Shown here: positions 1 to 7,804 of the stretch, in pieces
How the letters are laid out: each line of letters starts with the position of its first letter
Numbering within the stretch: the stretch's first letter is position 1
Assembly (NCBI GenBank): GCA_934574045.1
Contig: CAKTMK010000004.1
Coordinates: 1 to 64,000, forward strand
Direction of reading: 5' to 3'
Source of the DNA: an uncultured Oscillibacter sp.
GTDB taxonomy: Bacteria; Bacillota; Clostridia; Oscillospirales; Oscillospiraceae
DNA: 64,000 nucleotides
Made by a program: the position numbers and the translations under genes
The notes under the pieces: model-generated
Seen by the model: only the letters and a program-made list of their open reading frames with translations
Told to the model about the DNA's origin: nothing
Database searches by the model: none

Positions 1-58
1 AGGTTTTGTAAAGGTTTTGCAGAATTTGATGAAGCTCAATATTGACGATGTTGTCAGA

Positions 59-169
59 TCATAGCTTGTTCAGCACGCCATAGACCTCCGCCAAGGCGCG
101 GACATACTGCGGAAAATTGCGCCGCAGCTCACTGTCTTCCCCCGGCGGCGGGATCGGCCTCCGCATCAT
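59..169 (-). CDS. Small hypothetical protein, 36 aa
   Basis: This short frame begins ATGATG and its start overlaps the stop of the preceding minus-strand gene (ATGATG contains that TGA), the usual sign of translational coupling. The product begins MMRRPIPPPGED and ends VYGVLNKL. It is Pro/Arg-rich at the N-terminus with a short helical C-terminus. I do not recognise the family. Together with the gene before it, it looks like one of the small accessory genes of integrative elements; that is inference from size, coupling and lower GC only. Confidence 0.45.
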   Translation of the reverse strand: MMRRPIPPPGEDSELRRNFPQYVRALAEVYGVLNKL

Positions 170-492
170 ACGTTGAACTGCTCCGTGATCTCCCGTGCGG
201 CAGAGAAGAAAGCGTCCTCGTCTTCGTCCAGCAGCAGGCGGAACACCTGATACCGGCGCAGCTTCTGGCAGAGTGCGTCCATCTTCTCATTCAGCTTCCA
301 CCAAAGCGCTATGTCCCGCTTCCGCTCATATTCTTCCGCAAGATCGGTGATCTGTGTCATACGCTTTTTCAGACGCATGTATTCGTCCGGAGATAGATTC
401 AACAGGTCGGCGGTCAGCATACCGGCGGTCAACTGCTGGCCGTTCAGCTCCAAGGCGCTGCCATAGGTGTAGAAAATGACGCTGCCTCCCAT
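166..492 (-). CDS. Hypothetical protein, 108 aa, possible mobile-element gene
   Basis: The start at 492 is preceded by GGGGAGGAT at good spacing, so I prefer it to the longer frame opening at 576. The product starts MGGSVIFYTYG and is largely helical and charged, with a KRMTQITDLAEEYERKRD stretch that may form a coiled coil and an acidic DEDEDAF run near the C-terminus. No membrane segment or signal peptide is seen. I do not recognise the family. Base composition here is lower in GC than the core genes to the right, which fits an accessory segment ending near 0.6 kb. Confidence 0.55.
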   Translation of the reverse strand: MGGSVIFYTYGSALELNGQQLTAGMLTADLLNLSPDEYMRLKKRMTQITDLAEEYERKRDIALWWKLNEKMDALCQKLRRYQVFRLLLDEDEDAFFSAAREITEQFNV

Positions 493-580
493 GTGTATCC
501 TCCCCTGTAAAAATTGTCTTACCTGATTTTTAATTTGTCCGCTCTTTTTCTCAGCATAGCATGAATTCCTCCACAATACA

Positions 581-634
581 AGCAGAGGGAAGAAACCACG
601 TGCCGTTCCGTGGTAACTCCCCTCTGCTTTTTTC
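581..634 (+). terminator. Strong intrinsic terminator hairpin, plus orientation
   Basis: A long stem (AGCAGAGG on the left, CCTCTGCT on the right, with an inner CCACG/CGTGG pair) is followed by six T on the plus strand. No plus-strand gene reads into it inside the window, so it may end a transcript starting further left, or act within a small RNA. Confidence 0.6.
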
Positions 635-868
635 GTTCTTATCGTTCCGATGGGAGCAATTTTTTTAAGGAGGATTCAAAATTGAAAAAAACCGATTGCT
701 GACCATGCGTCCCATCGCCCCTCCTTTCCGGCGGCTGCGGAGATGCACGGCGGCGTCCCGCGGCTTGCCGATTGCAACAGAATGCCGAAACGCCGCCGCC
801 GAAGCTCCGGCGGCGGCGCGGCACGTATGCTTTTCAGTCCAAAATGCGGGACGGCTCTCGGAACCCCC
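635..868. other. Intergenic stretch with a GC hairpin, no convincing gene
   Basis: Between the terminator and the blaI promoter there is a perfect AAGGAGG ahead of a TTG that opens only a six-codon frame (LKKTDC), an unsupported frame from 704, and a perfect 11-bp stem (791-801 with 808-818, loop 802-807) of CGCCGCC repeats without a T-run. I see no supported gene. Confidence 0.4.
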
Positions 869-931
869 TTGACAAGGCTGGTTTATCCATGATAAACTCG
901 TGCCAGCAGAGGCGGTTTATCTACAATAAAT
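869..931 (+). promoter_or_regulatory. blaI promoter with two BlaI-type operators
   Basis: A -35 TTGACA (869-874) is followed after 17 bp by ATAAAC as -10. A perfect inverted repeat GTTTATC-CAT-GATAAAC (881-897) covers the spacer and -10. A second, imperfect copy GTTTATC-TAC-AATAAAT (915-931) lies just before the ribosome binding site. Paired dyads over and after the promoter are the usual layout for an autoregulated BlaI/MecI repressor. Confidence 0.75.
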
Positions 932-946
932 CAACGGAGGTGCGCA

Positions 947-1312
947 ATGGAGGAGTTGAAGATGGGCGCGGTGCAGGAGCAGTTCGCCGATCTGATCTGG
1001 CAGCATGAGCCGATCGCGTCGGGGGAGCTGGTGAAGCTGTGCCAGCAGAAGTGGGGCTGGAAGAAGCCCACGACCTACACCGTTCTGCGAAAGCTGTGTC
1101 AGCGGGGCATTTTCCAGAATGAGAACAGCGTCGTCACCTCCCGGATGACCCGGGCGGAGTATGACGCACTCCAGAGCGAGAAATTTGTGGAGGACCGGTT
1201 CGACGGGTCCCTGCCCGCGTTCATCGCGGCGTTCACGGCCCGCAAGGCCCTCTCGCAGGAGGAGGCGGCGGAGATCCGCCGCATGATCGACGGCTTTGAA
1301 ACGGAGGGCTGA
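947..1312 (+). CDS. BlaI/MecI/CopY-family transcriptional repressor
   Basis: A 121-aa winged-helix repressor. The N-terminal two thirds carries the family's helix-turn-helix pattern, with a recognition region around KKPTTYTVLRKLCQRG (about residues 39-54), and the C-terminus is the helical dimerisation part. GGAGG lies 6 bases before the ATG. The gene is followed after 3 bases by a BlaR-type sensor protease, so the pair should work as a derepression switch: the activated membrane protease causes cleavage of the repressor. Two operator-like dyads upstream support autoregulation. No beta-lactamase or PBP gene follows, so the regulon is unknown. Confidence 0.9.
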   Translation: MEELKMGAVQEQFADLIWQHEPIASGELVKLCQQKWGWKKPTTYTVLRKLCQRGIFQNENSVVTSRMTRAEYDALQSEKFVEDRFDGSLPAFIAAFTARKALSQEEAAEIRRMIDGFETEG

Positions 1313-1315
1313 GGA

Positions 1316-3340
1316 ATGGTGGCTGTTTTTCTGAAGCTGGTCAATCTGAGCATTTCGGCCAACTGGCTGGTGCTGGCGGTCCTTGCGGCCCGGGCGGCGC
1401 TGCGGCGCGCGCCGCGGTGGACCGCCGTTCTGCTCTGGGGCGCGGTGGCCCTGCGGCTGATGCTGCCGGTATCCGTGGAGAGCGGGCTGAGCCTGATCCC
1501 CAGCACGGAGACGGTCAGCCCTGTGGTGGTGCAGTTCGACCCCAGCCCCACCATCGACAGCGGCGTTCCGGTGATCGACGGGGCGCTGAATCCGGTCATC
1601 AGCCAGCAGTTTGCCGCCGCCCCCGTCGCCAGCGTCAACCCCCTGTTCGTGTGGACGGAGCTGGCGGGAGCGGTCTGGCTCATTGGGCTGGCGGCGCTGC
1701 TGCTCCACGCGCTGGCGGGCTGGCTGCGGCTGCGGCGGCGGGTGGCCGCCTCCGTTCCGGGGGAGGAGGGCGCCTGGCTGTGCGACGAGATCTCCACGCC
1801 GTTTATCCTCGGCGTGATAAGGCCGCGCATCTATCTTCCCTCCGGACTGGACGGAACGCAGACGCGCTACGTGCTGGCCCACGAGCGGGCGCATCTGGCC
1901 CGCCGGGACCACTGGTGGAAGCTGCTGGGCTTTGCGCTGCTGGCGGTCTACTGGTTCGACCCGCTGGTGTGGCTGGCGTATGGACTTCTGTGCCGCGATC
2001 TGGAGCTGGCCTGCGACGAGCGGGTGCTGCGGGACATGGGCGCGGCGGAGCGGCGGGCCTATTCCGAGGTGCTGCTCTCGTGCAGCATGCCCCGCCGGAT
2101 GGCTGCGGCCTGCCCGCTGGCCTTTGGCGAGGTGGGCGTAAGGACCCGGGTGAAAAACGCGCTGCGGAGCCGCAGGCCCTCCCGCTGGACGGTGTTCGCG
2201 GCGGCGGCGGTCTGCGCCGCTCTGGCCGTATGCTTTTTGACGGACCCGCCGGGGCTTGGCTCCCGGCTTCGCGGCGTGGAGCTTGTCTCCGGCGCGGTGA
2301 CGGACCGCCGGGACGGCAAGGCCGAGGCGGAGCTGAACCGGGCGCAGCTCGACGAGCTGGAGAGCCGCCTTGCCGGACTGGGCCGGACCCGCAGGAGCGA
2401 ACAGTACGCGTCCCTGTCGCCGCTCTATCAGCTCAGCGCGCAGACGGAGAGCGGGGCGCGGCTCGTGGCCAGCGGCTATCTGGAGGACGGCGGTGCGGTG
2501 GACATCCAGTGGGACGGAGTGCGCTGGACGGTGTCGGACGCGGAATTCTGCGGCTATCTCAGCCGCGTCTGCGCGGGAGCGGACACGGCCCCGGCGGAGC
2601 GCGTCCAGCCCTTTGACCCGGCGGGCAGCTATCAGGACGAGATGGGCTCCATGCTGACCATCACGCCGGAGGACGGCGGGACCTATTCGGTGGAGTTCGG
2701 TATTTACAAGCTCCTGTACATGGAGCACGCCGAGGGGCGGTACGACCCGGAGACGTGCGTGTTCACCTTTTCCGGCGTGGACGACGGCGGCGCACTGGCG
2801 GCCCGGGTCGTCTCCGACGGCGGCGGACTGCTGGTCACGCTGACGGAATCCGCCCACGCGGACTGTCCCGCCGGGACGGAGCTGCGCTTTTTCAGCGTAC
2901 CCGCCGAAGCGCAGATCGACGGCACCGTGTTTTCCTACGGCGGCGAGAGCTGGGATCTGGCGGAGGAAAGCCCCCATGTGAACGCCGTCACCGACTGCCG
3001 TGCGGCGGGGGATACGCTGGTAATCACGGCCCACGTCGGCCCGAAAAACGAGCTGTATTTCCTCTTTGACACCCGCAGCCGCAGCTTTACCCGCTCGTTC
3101 CCCGGCACGAATCTCATCTGGCAGGGGGACGATCTCTCCACGGCGGTCTATTCCTTCTGGTCCCAGATCCTCACGATGGACGGGCGGGTGCTGGCGGATC
3201 TGGAGCTGGCGGAGAACGAGTATATCCGGGATCTCTCCTTCGGCGGGCCGGACGGCGCTTCGCTGACGGCGGCGGTGGAGAGCGAGGGCGGGACCTGCGT
3301 CATGCTGATCCCGCTGACGCTGGACGGCGCGGCGGCGTGA
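1316..3340 (+). CDS. BlaR1/MecR1-type M56 membrane metallopeptidase sensor with unusual ectodomain
   Basis: A 674-aa protein. Membrane segments lie near residues 8-28, 36-50, 115-135, 200-222 and 291-309. The zinc peptidase motif HERAH is at 189-193, followed by the family's ELACDERVL segment near 229-237. The expected role is site-2-style intramembrane or cytosolic cleavage acting on the upstream BlaI-like repressor. The region after the last membrane segment (about 310-674) should be outside the cell. I see no penicillin-binding SxxK/SxN/KTG set there; instead there are beta-rich repeats with motifs such as DAEFCGYL, as seen in M56 proteins of gut Clostridia. The signal sensed is therefore probably not a classical beta-lactam. 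The start directly follows GGAGGGCTGAGGA. Confidence 0.85.
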   Translation: MVAVFLKLVNLSISANWLVLAVLAARAALRRAPRWTAVLLWGAVALRLMLPVSVESGLSLIPSTETVSPVVVQFDPSPTIDSGVPVIDGALNPVISQQFAAAPVASVNPLFVWTELAGAVWLIGLAALLLHALAGWLRLRRRVAASVPGEEGAWLCDEISTPFILGVIRPRIYLPSGLDGTQTRYVLAHERAHLARRDHWWKLLGFALLAVYWFDPLVWLAYGLLCRDLELACDERVLRDMGAAERRAYSEVLLSCSMPRRMAAACPLAFGEVGVRTRVKNALRSRRPSRWTVFAAAAVCAALAVCFLTDPPGLGSRLRGVELVSGAVTDRRDGKAEAELNRAQLDELESRLAGLGRTRRSEQYASLSPLYQLSAQTESGARLVASGYLEDGGAVDIQWDGVRWTVSDAEFCGYLSRVCAGADTAPAERVQPFDPAGSYQDEMGSMLTITPEDGGTYSVEFGIYKLLYMEHAEGRYDPETCVFTFSGVDDGGALAARVVSDGGGLLVTLTESAHADCPAGTELRFFSVPAEAQIDGTVFSYGGESWDLAEESPHVNAVTDCRAAGDTLVITAHVGPKNELYFLFDTRSRSFTRSFPGTNLIWQGDDLSTAVYSFWSQILTMDGRVLADLELAENEYIRDLSFGGPDGASLTAAVESEGGTCVMLIPLTLDGAAA

Positions 3341-3518
3341 CCAGTCCCGTACGGCAGAGTTGGCCGCCGCGTCCGGGAGAGGGTATGACTGCGCCGGAGC
3401 CGCCCCATGCGGGAGAGAACGTCTGCCCGCGCCGCGGTCCTTTTTTGCCGGGATCTTTCGGCGCTGAAGCGCCCTTCCACACGTGCGGTCAGGCCCGCCG
3501 GGGATGGCTGTAAATCAT

Positions 3519-3554
3519 AAAAGCGCTGTCCGCTTCTGCGGACAGCGCTTTTTG
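3519..3554. terminator. Bidirectional terminator
   Basis: A 15-bp stem (3519-3533 with 3538-3552, loop TTCT) made of AAAAGCGCTGTCCGC and its complement has A and T tracts on both sides. It lies between the convergent blaR-like gene and the symporter gene. The 178 bases before it, from 3341, show nothing else. Confidence 0.85.
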
Positions 3555-3573
3555 TGCGGCTGCTCAAAACAGG

Positions 3574-4950
3574 TCACATGGAGATCAGGCCGAAGGCGTT
3601 GGCGACGGAGCTGATAAGGATGATGGCCGCGAAGATGGGGCACAGGAAGCGGATCATGAAGTTGAACACGCGCCTGCGGCGGAAGCGGTACCCGTCCTGC
3701 GTGACCTCCTCTGCGATCTTCTCCGTCCCGACCACCCGGGACACCAGAAGGCAGGTGGCGATGGCCGCAATGGGCATCATGACGGAGTTGGTCAGGAAGT
3801 CGAACAGGTCCAGAAACTGCATCCCGAACACGGTGACGCCGGAAAGGGGCCCGTACCCCAGCGCGGACAGGCTGCCCAGCGCCACCATGATGATGCCGAT
3901 CAGCAGGGTGGAGGTGTGCCGCTTCCAGCCCAGCTCGTCCTCAAAGGTGGACACGGCGCTCTCCGTCAGGGCGATGGAACTGGTGACCGCCGCGAACAGC
4001 ACCAGCAGGAAAAAGAGAACGCCCACCAGCGTACCCATACCCATGCTGTCAAAGACCTTGGGGATGGTAATGAACATCAGGGCCGGACCGGCCTGCAGCA
4101 TCTCCGGATCGCCGCCGGAGAAGGCGAACACCGCGGGAATAATCATCAGACCGGCCATGATGGCGATGGCGGTGTCAAAGATCTCCACGTTCCGGGTGGA
4201 GTCCTCAATGGAAACGTCCTTTTTCATATAGGAGCCGAAGGTGACCAGAATGCCCATGGCGATGGACAGGGAGTAAAACATCTGCCCCATAGCGGTGACC
4301 ACGGTCATCCAGGAGAAATTGTCGGGATTGGGGACCAGAAAATACTTGACGCCGGCCAGAGCGCCGGGGCGGGTGACGGAGTAGACCGCGATCACCACGG
4401 ACAGCACCGCCAGAATGGGCATCATCAGCTTGGAGACCCGCTCCACGCCGTTTTGCACTCCGGCGAAGATGACGGCCAGCGTGAATACGGCGAACACGGC
4501 GAAGCACAGCTCGGAGGACAGCCCGTCGGAGATGAAGGCGGAGAAATATCCGTCGGCGGCCAGTTCGTGGCTGTGTCCCATCAGGTATTCCATCAGATAT
4601 TTGACGACCCAGCCGCCGATGACGGAGTAGTAGGGGACAATAAGGATGGGGATCACGGCGTTGATCCACCCACCGAAGGACAGCCATTTCCCTTTTCCAA
4701 AGGAGCGGAACGCGCCGACGGGGCTTTTGCGGGTCATGCGGCCCAGCGACGTCTCTGCCATAATCATGGTGTAACCAAAGGTGAACGCAAGGACGATATA
4801 GATAAGCAGGAAAATGCCGCCGCCGTATTTCGCGGCCAGATAGGGGAAGCGCCAGATGTTTCCCAGTCCAACGGATGCGCCCGCCGCCGCCAGCACGAAG
4901 CCGATCTTGCCGGAAAACGCGCTGCGGTCATGGTGATGATGTGTGCTCAT
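3574..4950 (-). CDS. Neurotransmitter:sodium symporter (NSS/SNF) family transporter
   Basis: A 458-aa integral membrane protein of the LeuT/MhsT fold. The first membrane helix carries the family signature, unwound region GLGNIWRFPY at residues 28-37, after a short N-terminal tail with four histidines. About eleven to twelve membrane helices can be read, as in bacterial NSS proteins. It should import an amino acid or amine with Na+; the substrate cannot be told from sequence, although bacterial members of this length mostly carry hydrophobic or aromatic amino acids. AGGAG precedes the ATG. It is a single gene with its own promoter and terminator. Confidence 0.9.
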   Translation of the reverse strand: MSTHHHHDRSAFSGKIGFVLAAAGASVGLGNIWRFPYLAAKYGGGIFLLIYIVLAFTFGYTMIMAETSLGRMTRKSPVGAFRSFGKGKWLSFGGWINAVIPILIVPYYSVIGGWVVKYLMEYLMGHSHELAADGYFSAFISDGLSSELCFAVFAVFTLAVIFAGVQNGVERVSKLMMPILAVLSVVIAVYSVTRPGALAGVKYFLVPNPDNFSWMTVVTAMGQMFYSLSIAMGILVTFGSYMKKDVSIEDSTRNVEIFDTAIAIMAGLMIIPAVFAFSGGDPEMLQAGPALMFITIPKVFDSMGMGTLVGVLFFLLVLFAAVTSSIALTESAVSTFEDELGWKRHTSTLLIGIIMVALGSLSALGYGPLSGVTVFGMQFLDLFDFLTNSVMMPIAAIATCLLVSRVVGTEKIAEEVTQDGYRFRRRRVFNFMIRFLCPIFAAIILISSVANAFGLISM

Positions 4951-5050
4951 AAATCATGATTCTCCTGATTCAACTCGTTTTGTCAAATATTTTTCTGCCC
5001 CCGCCGCGCGGGGCGAACGGGTCCGGCGCCTTGGAACGCGCAGTGAGGTC

Positions 5051-5079
5051 AGTTTATCACAGGCACTCCTCAAATGCAA
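5051..5079 (-). promoter_or_regulatory. Sigma-A-type promoter for the NSS transporter
   Basis: On the minus strand TTGCAT (5074-5079) and TAAACT (5051-5056) are separated by 17 bp, about 100 bases upstream of the symporter start. Confidence 0.55.
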
Positions 5080-5134
5080 CAGGCGTTTTCCCGCACCAGT
5101 CAGCGGTGCGTGCGGCGGCGGGGGCGCCGCACGG

Positions 5135-5512
5135 TCATGCGCCGTCCTGCGCCGTCCATTTCAGGCGGATAGGGGACAGCTCAATGACGAAGTGAGCTTC
5201 CTCCACGCCGGTGGACGGATGCGCTCCGGCGAGATCCGCAAGAATGGGGCCGACAGCCGTTTTCGTGAAGTCGTCTGGTGAGCCGAGGACGATATACTGC
5301 GCGCCCGCATACTCGAGGCTCCCCGACCCGTCCGGCTCAAGGGGGAGCGTTTCCAGGGGCTTTTCGATATCCACGCCCAGTCCCGCCAGATACGCGGCGG
5401 CTTCTGGATAGGCTGCCCGGATCCGGCGAATATAATTTTGGCAGTATGCGCAGCCGCACAGATCGCGGGGCGCGATTCGGCTGTAAAAGATCCGCGTTTT
5501 TTCGAGATCCAA
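5135..5512 (-). CDS. Conserved hypothetical protein with CGCAYC motif, 125 aa
   Basis: The start is a TTG: GGAGG lies 8 bases upstream, and the nearby ATG is out of frame. The product has an N-terminal cysteine cluster (C-G-C-x-x-C near residues 19-23, LCGCAYCQNYI) followed by a helical segment and a beta-rich C-terminal half without membrane segments. The cysteines could bind a metal or form a redox pair. I do not recognise a named family and assign no function. Confidence 0.6.
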   Translation of the reverse strand: MDLEKTRIFYSRIAPRDLCGCAYCQNYIRRIRAAYPEAAAYLAGLGVDIEKPLETLPLEPDGSGSLEYAGAQYIVLGSPDDFTKTAVGPILADLAGAHPSTGVEEAHFVIELSPIRLKWTAQDGA

Positions 5513-5574
5513 CGGTCATTCCTCCGTCCATCCCGGACGCGTCTGCAAGCGTGGCGCGCCCGGACAGAAGCCGG

Positions 5575-5600
5575 AGCGGCGCAGCAGGCGCTGCGCCGCT
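5575..5600. other. Perfect 11-bp GC hairpin
   Basis: AGCGGCGCAGC (5575-5585) pairs with 5590-5600 around the loop AGGC. It sits downstream of the DUF308 gene but has no T-run, so at most it stabilises the 3' end of that transcript. Confidence 0.35.
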
Positions 5601-5708
5601 CACAATGCGGTGATCTCAGGCGGTTCGGCGCGGATGTCTGCTCTGAAGCGCGCCGCCGATGCCGACCGTCAGGCTCCGGTCAAGGTGCGCGGCCCGGACG
5701 GGACGCGC

Positions 5709-6332
5709 TCACTCCTTGGGCGTACCGTCGCCGTTCAGGTCGGTGAAGTCCACGTCCACCGCTCCGGCCTGCGCTTGCGCGTCCCGCTCCGCCTGCTTCA
5801 CGGCCCGGGAGACCTGCGCGGAGATCCAGATATCGGACGCGCCGTCATAGAGCAGGAAAAAGCCGATGATGCGCACGATGGTGGACAGCACGGAGAAGGA
5901 GTAGAACACCAGCACCGCACCCAGCACCAGCGTCACCAGCCCCAGCGCCAGCGCCGCGGTCCAGCGGGGATGGCCGACGCGGCGCAGCGTCAGCGCGTCG
6001 CTCATGTCGCCCACGCCGTGGACGCAGATGAGCAGGCCGATGACCCGCGGGACCAGAACGGCCACCAGCTGCGGGCTGGCGATGATCCAGCAGCCCAGCG
6101 CGGCCAAAATCACGCCCAGCACCAGCAGACCGCCGGAGTAAAGGCTGCCGTCCCGGTGGGTGCAGAAGAGGATCACGTCCACCGCGCCGCACACCAGCAG
6201 CACGGCTCCCAGCGCCAGACACAGCACGCTGGCCGAGGTGACGGGCCAGACGATCAGCACCAGTCCGATCACGACATAGATCACGGCATTGACCAGAGAA
6301 TTGAGCTTGACCTTTTTCAGAAAATTATCCAT
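5709..6332 (-). CDS. DUF308/HdeD-like six-helix membrane protein
   Basis: A 207-aa protein with six closely spaced hydrophobic segments grouped in pairs, the layout of the HdeD/DUF308 family, followed by a charged cytosolic tail (VDVDFTDLNGDGTPKE). HdeD of E. coli is linked to acid resistance, but most Firmicutes members have no known function. The gene begins 54 bases after the MazG-like gene on the same strand and may be cotranscribed with it. Confidence 0.8.
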   Translation of the reverse strand: MDNFLKKVKLNSLVNAVIYVVIGLVLIVWPVTSASVLCLALGAVLLVCGAVDVILFCTHRDGSLYSGGLLVLGVILAALGCWIIASPQLVAVLVPRVIGLLICVHGVGDMSDALTLRRVGHPRWTAALALGLVTLVLGAVLVFYSFSVLSTIVRIIGFFLLYDGASDIWISAQVSRAVKQAERDAQAQAGAVDVDFTDLNGDGTPKE

Positions 6333-6386
6333 CGTTCATATCCTCCCGGCGTCCGGCGGGCCGGACGCATATCTTTGGCGGGGCCG

Positions 6387-6722
6387 TTAAAGCTGCGTGT
6401 ACTTCTCCGCCCGGCCCCAGGCTTTCTCTACCGGATATTTTGCCTCGTTTTTCGTCATTTTTTCGTTGATGATCTCGTCCAGCTCCAGCCCGCAGGCATC
6501 CGCCAGCAGGATGCAGCAGGCGGCCACGTCCGCCAGCTCCTCTCGCATGGCGGGCAGCTTGTCCCGGCACTCCAGATCGGCCCCGCTCCACTGAAACAGC
6601 TCCAGAAGCTCCGCGCACTCCAGATTCAGGGAGATGGCCAGATCCTTGGGCGTGTGGAACTGGCGCCAGTCCCGGTCGTCCCGGAATTTCAGAACGCGCC
6701 GGATCGTCTCGTCCGTTATCAT
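6387..6722 (-). CDS. MazG-like nucleotide pyrophosphohydrolase
   Basis: A 111-aa all-alpha NTP pyrophosphatase of the single-domain MazG/RS21-C6 type. Metal-binding acidic pairs are visible: E35xxE38 in LNLECAELLE and E62xxD65 in REELADV, with the conserved KNEAKYP motif at residues 91-97. Such enzymes hydrolyse non-canonical or surplus (d)NTPs to monophosphates, often dCTP-like substrates. It lies 12 bases after the RsmH-like gene on the same strand, suggesting one transcript. Confidence 0.88.
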   Translation of the reverse strand: MITDETIRRVLKFRDDRDWRQFHTPKDLAISLNLECAELLELFQWSGADLECRDKLPAMREELADVAACCILLADACGLELDEIINEKMTKNEAKYPVEKAWGRAEKYTQL

Positions 6723-6734
6723 GCCGTTTCCTCC

Positions 6735-7772
6735 TTACGCGCGGATGGCCCAGCGCAGCTTTGCGGGCTTGGCCCGGGGATTGCGGAAGCACTCCGCCGC
6801 GCCCGGACGGATGACCTCGTCGGCGCAGGCGCTGTACAGCCCGGCGCGGAGCTGCTGGCGGAAGGCCTTTTTCACCATCCGGTCCTCGCCGGAGTGGAAG
6901 GTGAGAATGGCCGCCCGTCCGCCGGGCTTGAGAACGTCCGGCAGCTTGTCCAGCAGGCTGTAAAGCGACTCGAACTCGTTGTTCACGTCGATGCGCAGCG
7001 CCTGGAATGTCCGCTGGCAGGACTTTTTCACCGCCTCCCTCCGCTCCGAGGCGGGGAGAAAGCCCAGCGCCTGCTCCACCAGCGCGGCCAGCGCCTTGGT
7101 GGTGTCCACCGGATCGCCATGACGCAGGCGCTTCAGCACCGTCCGGGCGATCTCGTCCGCGTACGGCTCGTCGGCGTTTTCCCGCAGCATATCAGCAAGC
7201 TCCTCCTCGTCCAGCTCCCGTAGGCGCTGGGCGGCGGTGACGCCGGAGGTGGGGTCCAGCCGCAGATCCAGCGGGCCGTCGGCCTTGAAGGTGAAGCCCC
7301 GGGAGGGGTCGTCGATCTGCATGGACGAGACGCCCAGATCCGCCAGCACGAAGTCGAACCGGACGCCGGGGGCGGCCTCGTCCAGCCGCGCGAAGTTCAT
7401 CCGCCGCAGCGTGAAGATCTCCGGCCCATAGCCCAGCCGCTCCAGCCGCAGGCGGGTCTTTTCCGACTCGATGGGGTCCACGTCGCAGGCGTACAGATGC
7501 CCCTGCCCGTTCAGCTGCTCCAGCATCCGGCGGGAATGACCGCCGTACCCCAGCGTGGCGTCCAGCCCGATCTGGCCCGGCTGGATGCGGAGGAAGTCCA
7601 GAATTTCATCCACCAGAATGGGGACGTGAGTCCCGGCGGGCGTTTTGCCGCTTCGGCGGATCTTTTCCGCCTCGTCCTGATATTTTTCCGGATCCAGCTC
7701 CTTGTATTTTTCCTCAAAGCGGCGGGGATGGGTCCCCGCGTAGCGCACGCGGCGCTTGTGTTCCGGTTCCAT
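6735..7772 (-). CDS. rsmH: RsmH-family 16S rRNA (cytosine-N4) methyltransferase, N-terminally extended
   Basis: A 345-aa SAM-dependent methyltransferase. The SAM-binding motif is DATLGYGGHS, followed by ADLGVSSMQIDDPSRGF and LTFHSGEDRMVK, all hallmarks of RsmH (MraW), which makes m4C1402 in 16S rRNA. The product has about 48 extra residues in front (KRRVRYAGTHPRRFEEKY) before the usual HVPILVDEIL start, and it is not in an mraZ-rsmH-ftsL cluster. It may therefore be a second, clostridial paralogue rather than the main RsmH. The start at 7772 follows GAGGT. The symbol denotes the family. Confidence 0.85.
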   Translation of the reverse strand: MEPEHKRRVRYAGTHPRRFEEKYKELDPEKYQDEAEKIRRSGKTPAGTHVPILVDEILDFLRIQPGQIGLDATLGYGGHSRRMLEQLNGQGHLYACDVDPIESEKTRLRLERLGYGPEIFTLRRMNFARLDEAAPGVRFDFVLADLGVSSMQIDDPSRGFTFKADGPLDLRLDPTSGVTAAQRLRELDEEELADMLRENADEPYADEIARTVLKRLRHGDPVDTTKALAALVEQALGFLPASERREAVKKSCQRTFQALRIDVNNEFESLYSLLDKLPDVLKPGGRAAILTFHSGEDRMVKKAFRQQLRAGLYSACADEVIRPGAAECFRNPRAKPAKLRWAIRA

Positions 7773-7804
7773 ACGCACCTCGTTTCTCCGTGCCCGCGGG
7801 GCGG

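Noticed and set aside
917..3034. Long minus-strand open frame opposite blaI/blaR (about 700 codons)
   Set aside because: It mirrors the strong plus-strand genes, has no ribosome binding site, and reads as Arg/Ala/Pro/His-rich sequence, a usual by-product of high-GC coding DNA.
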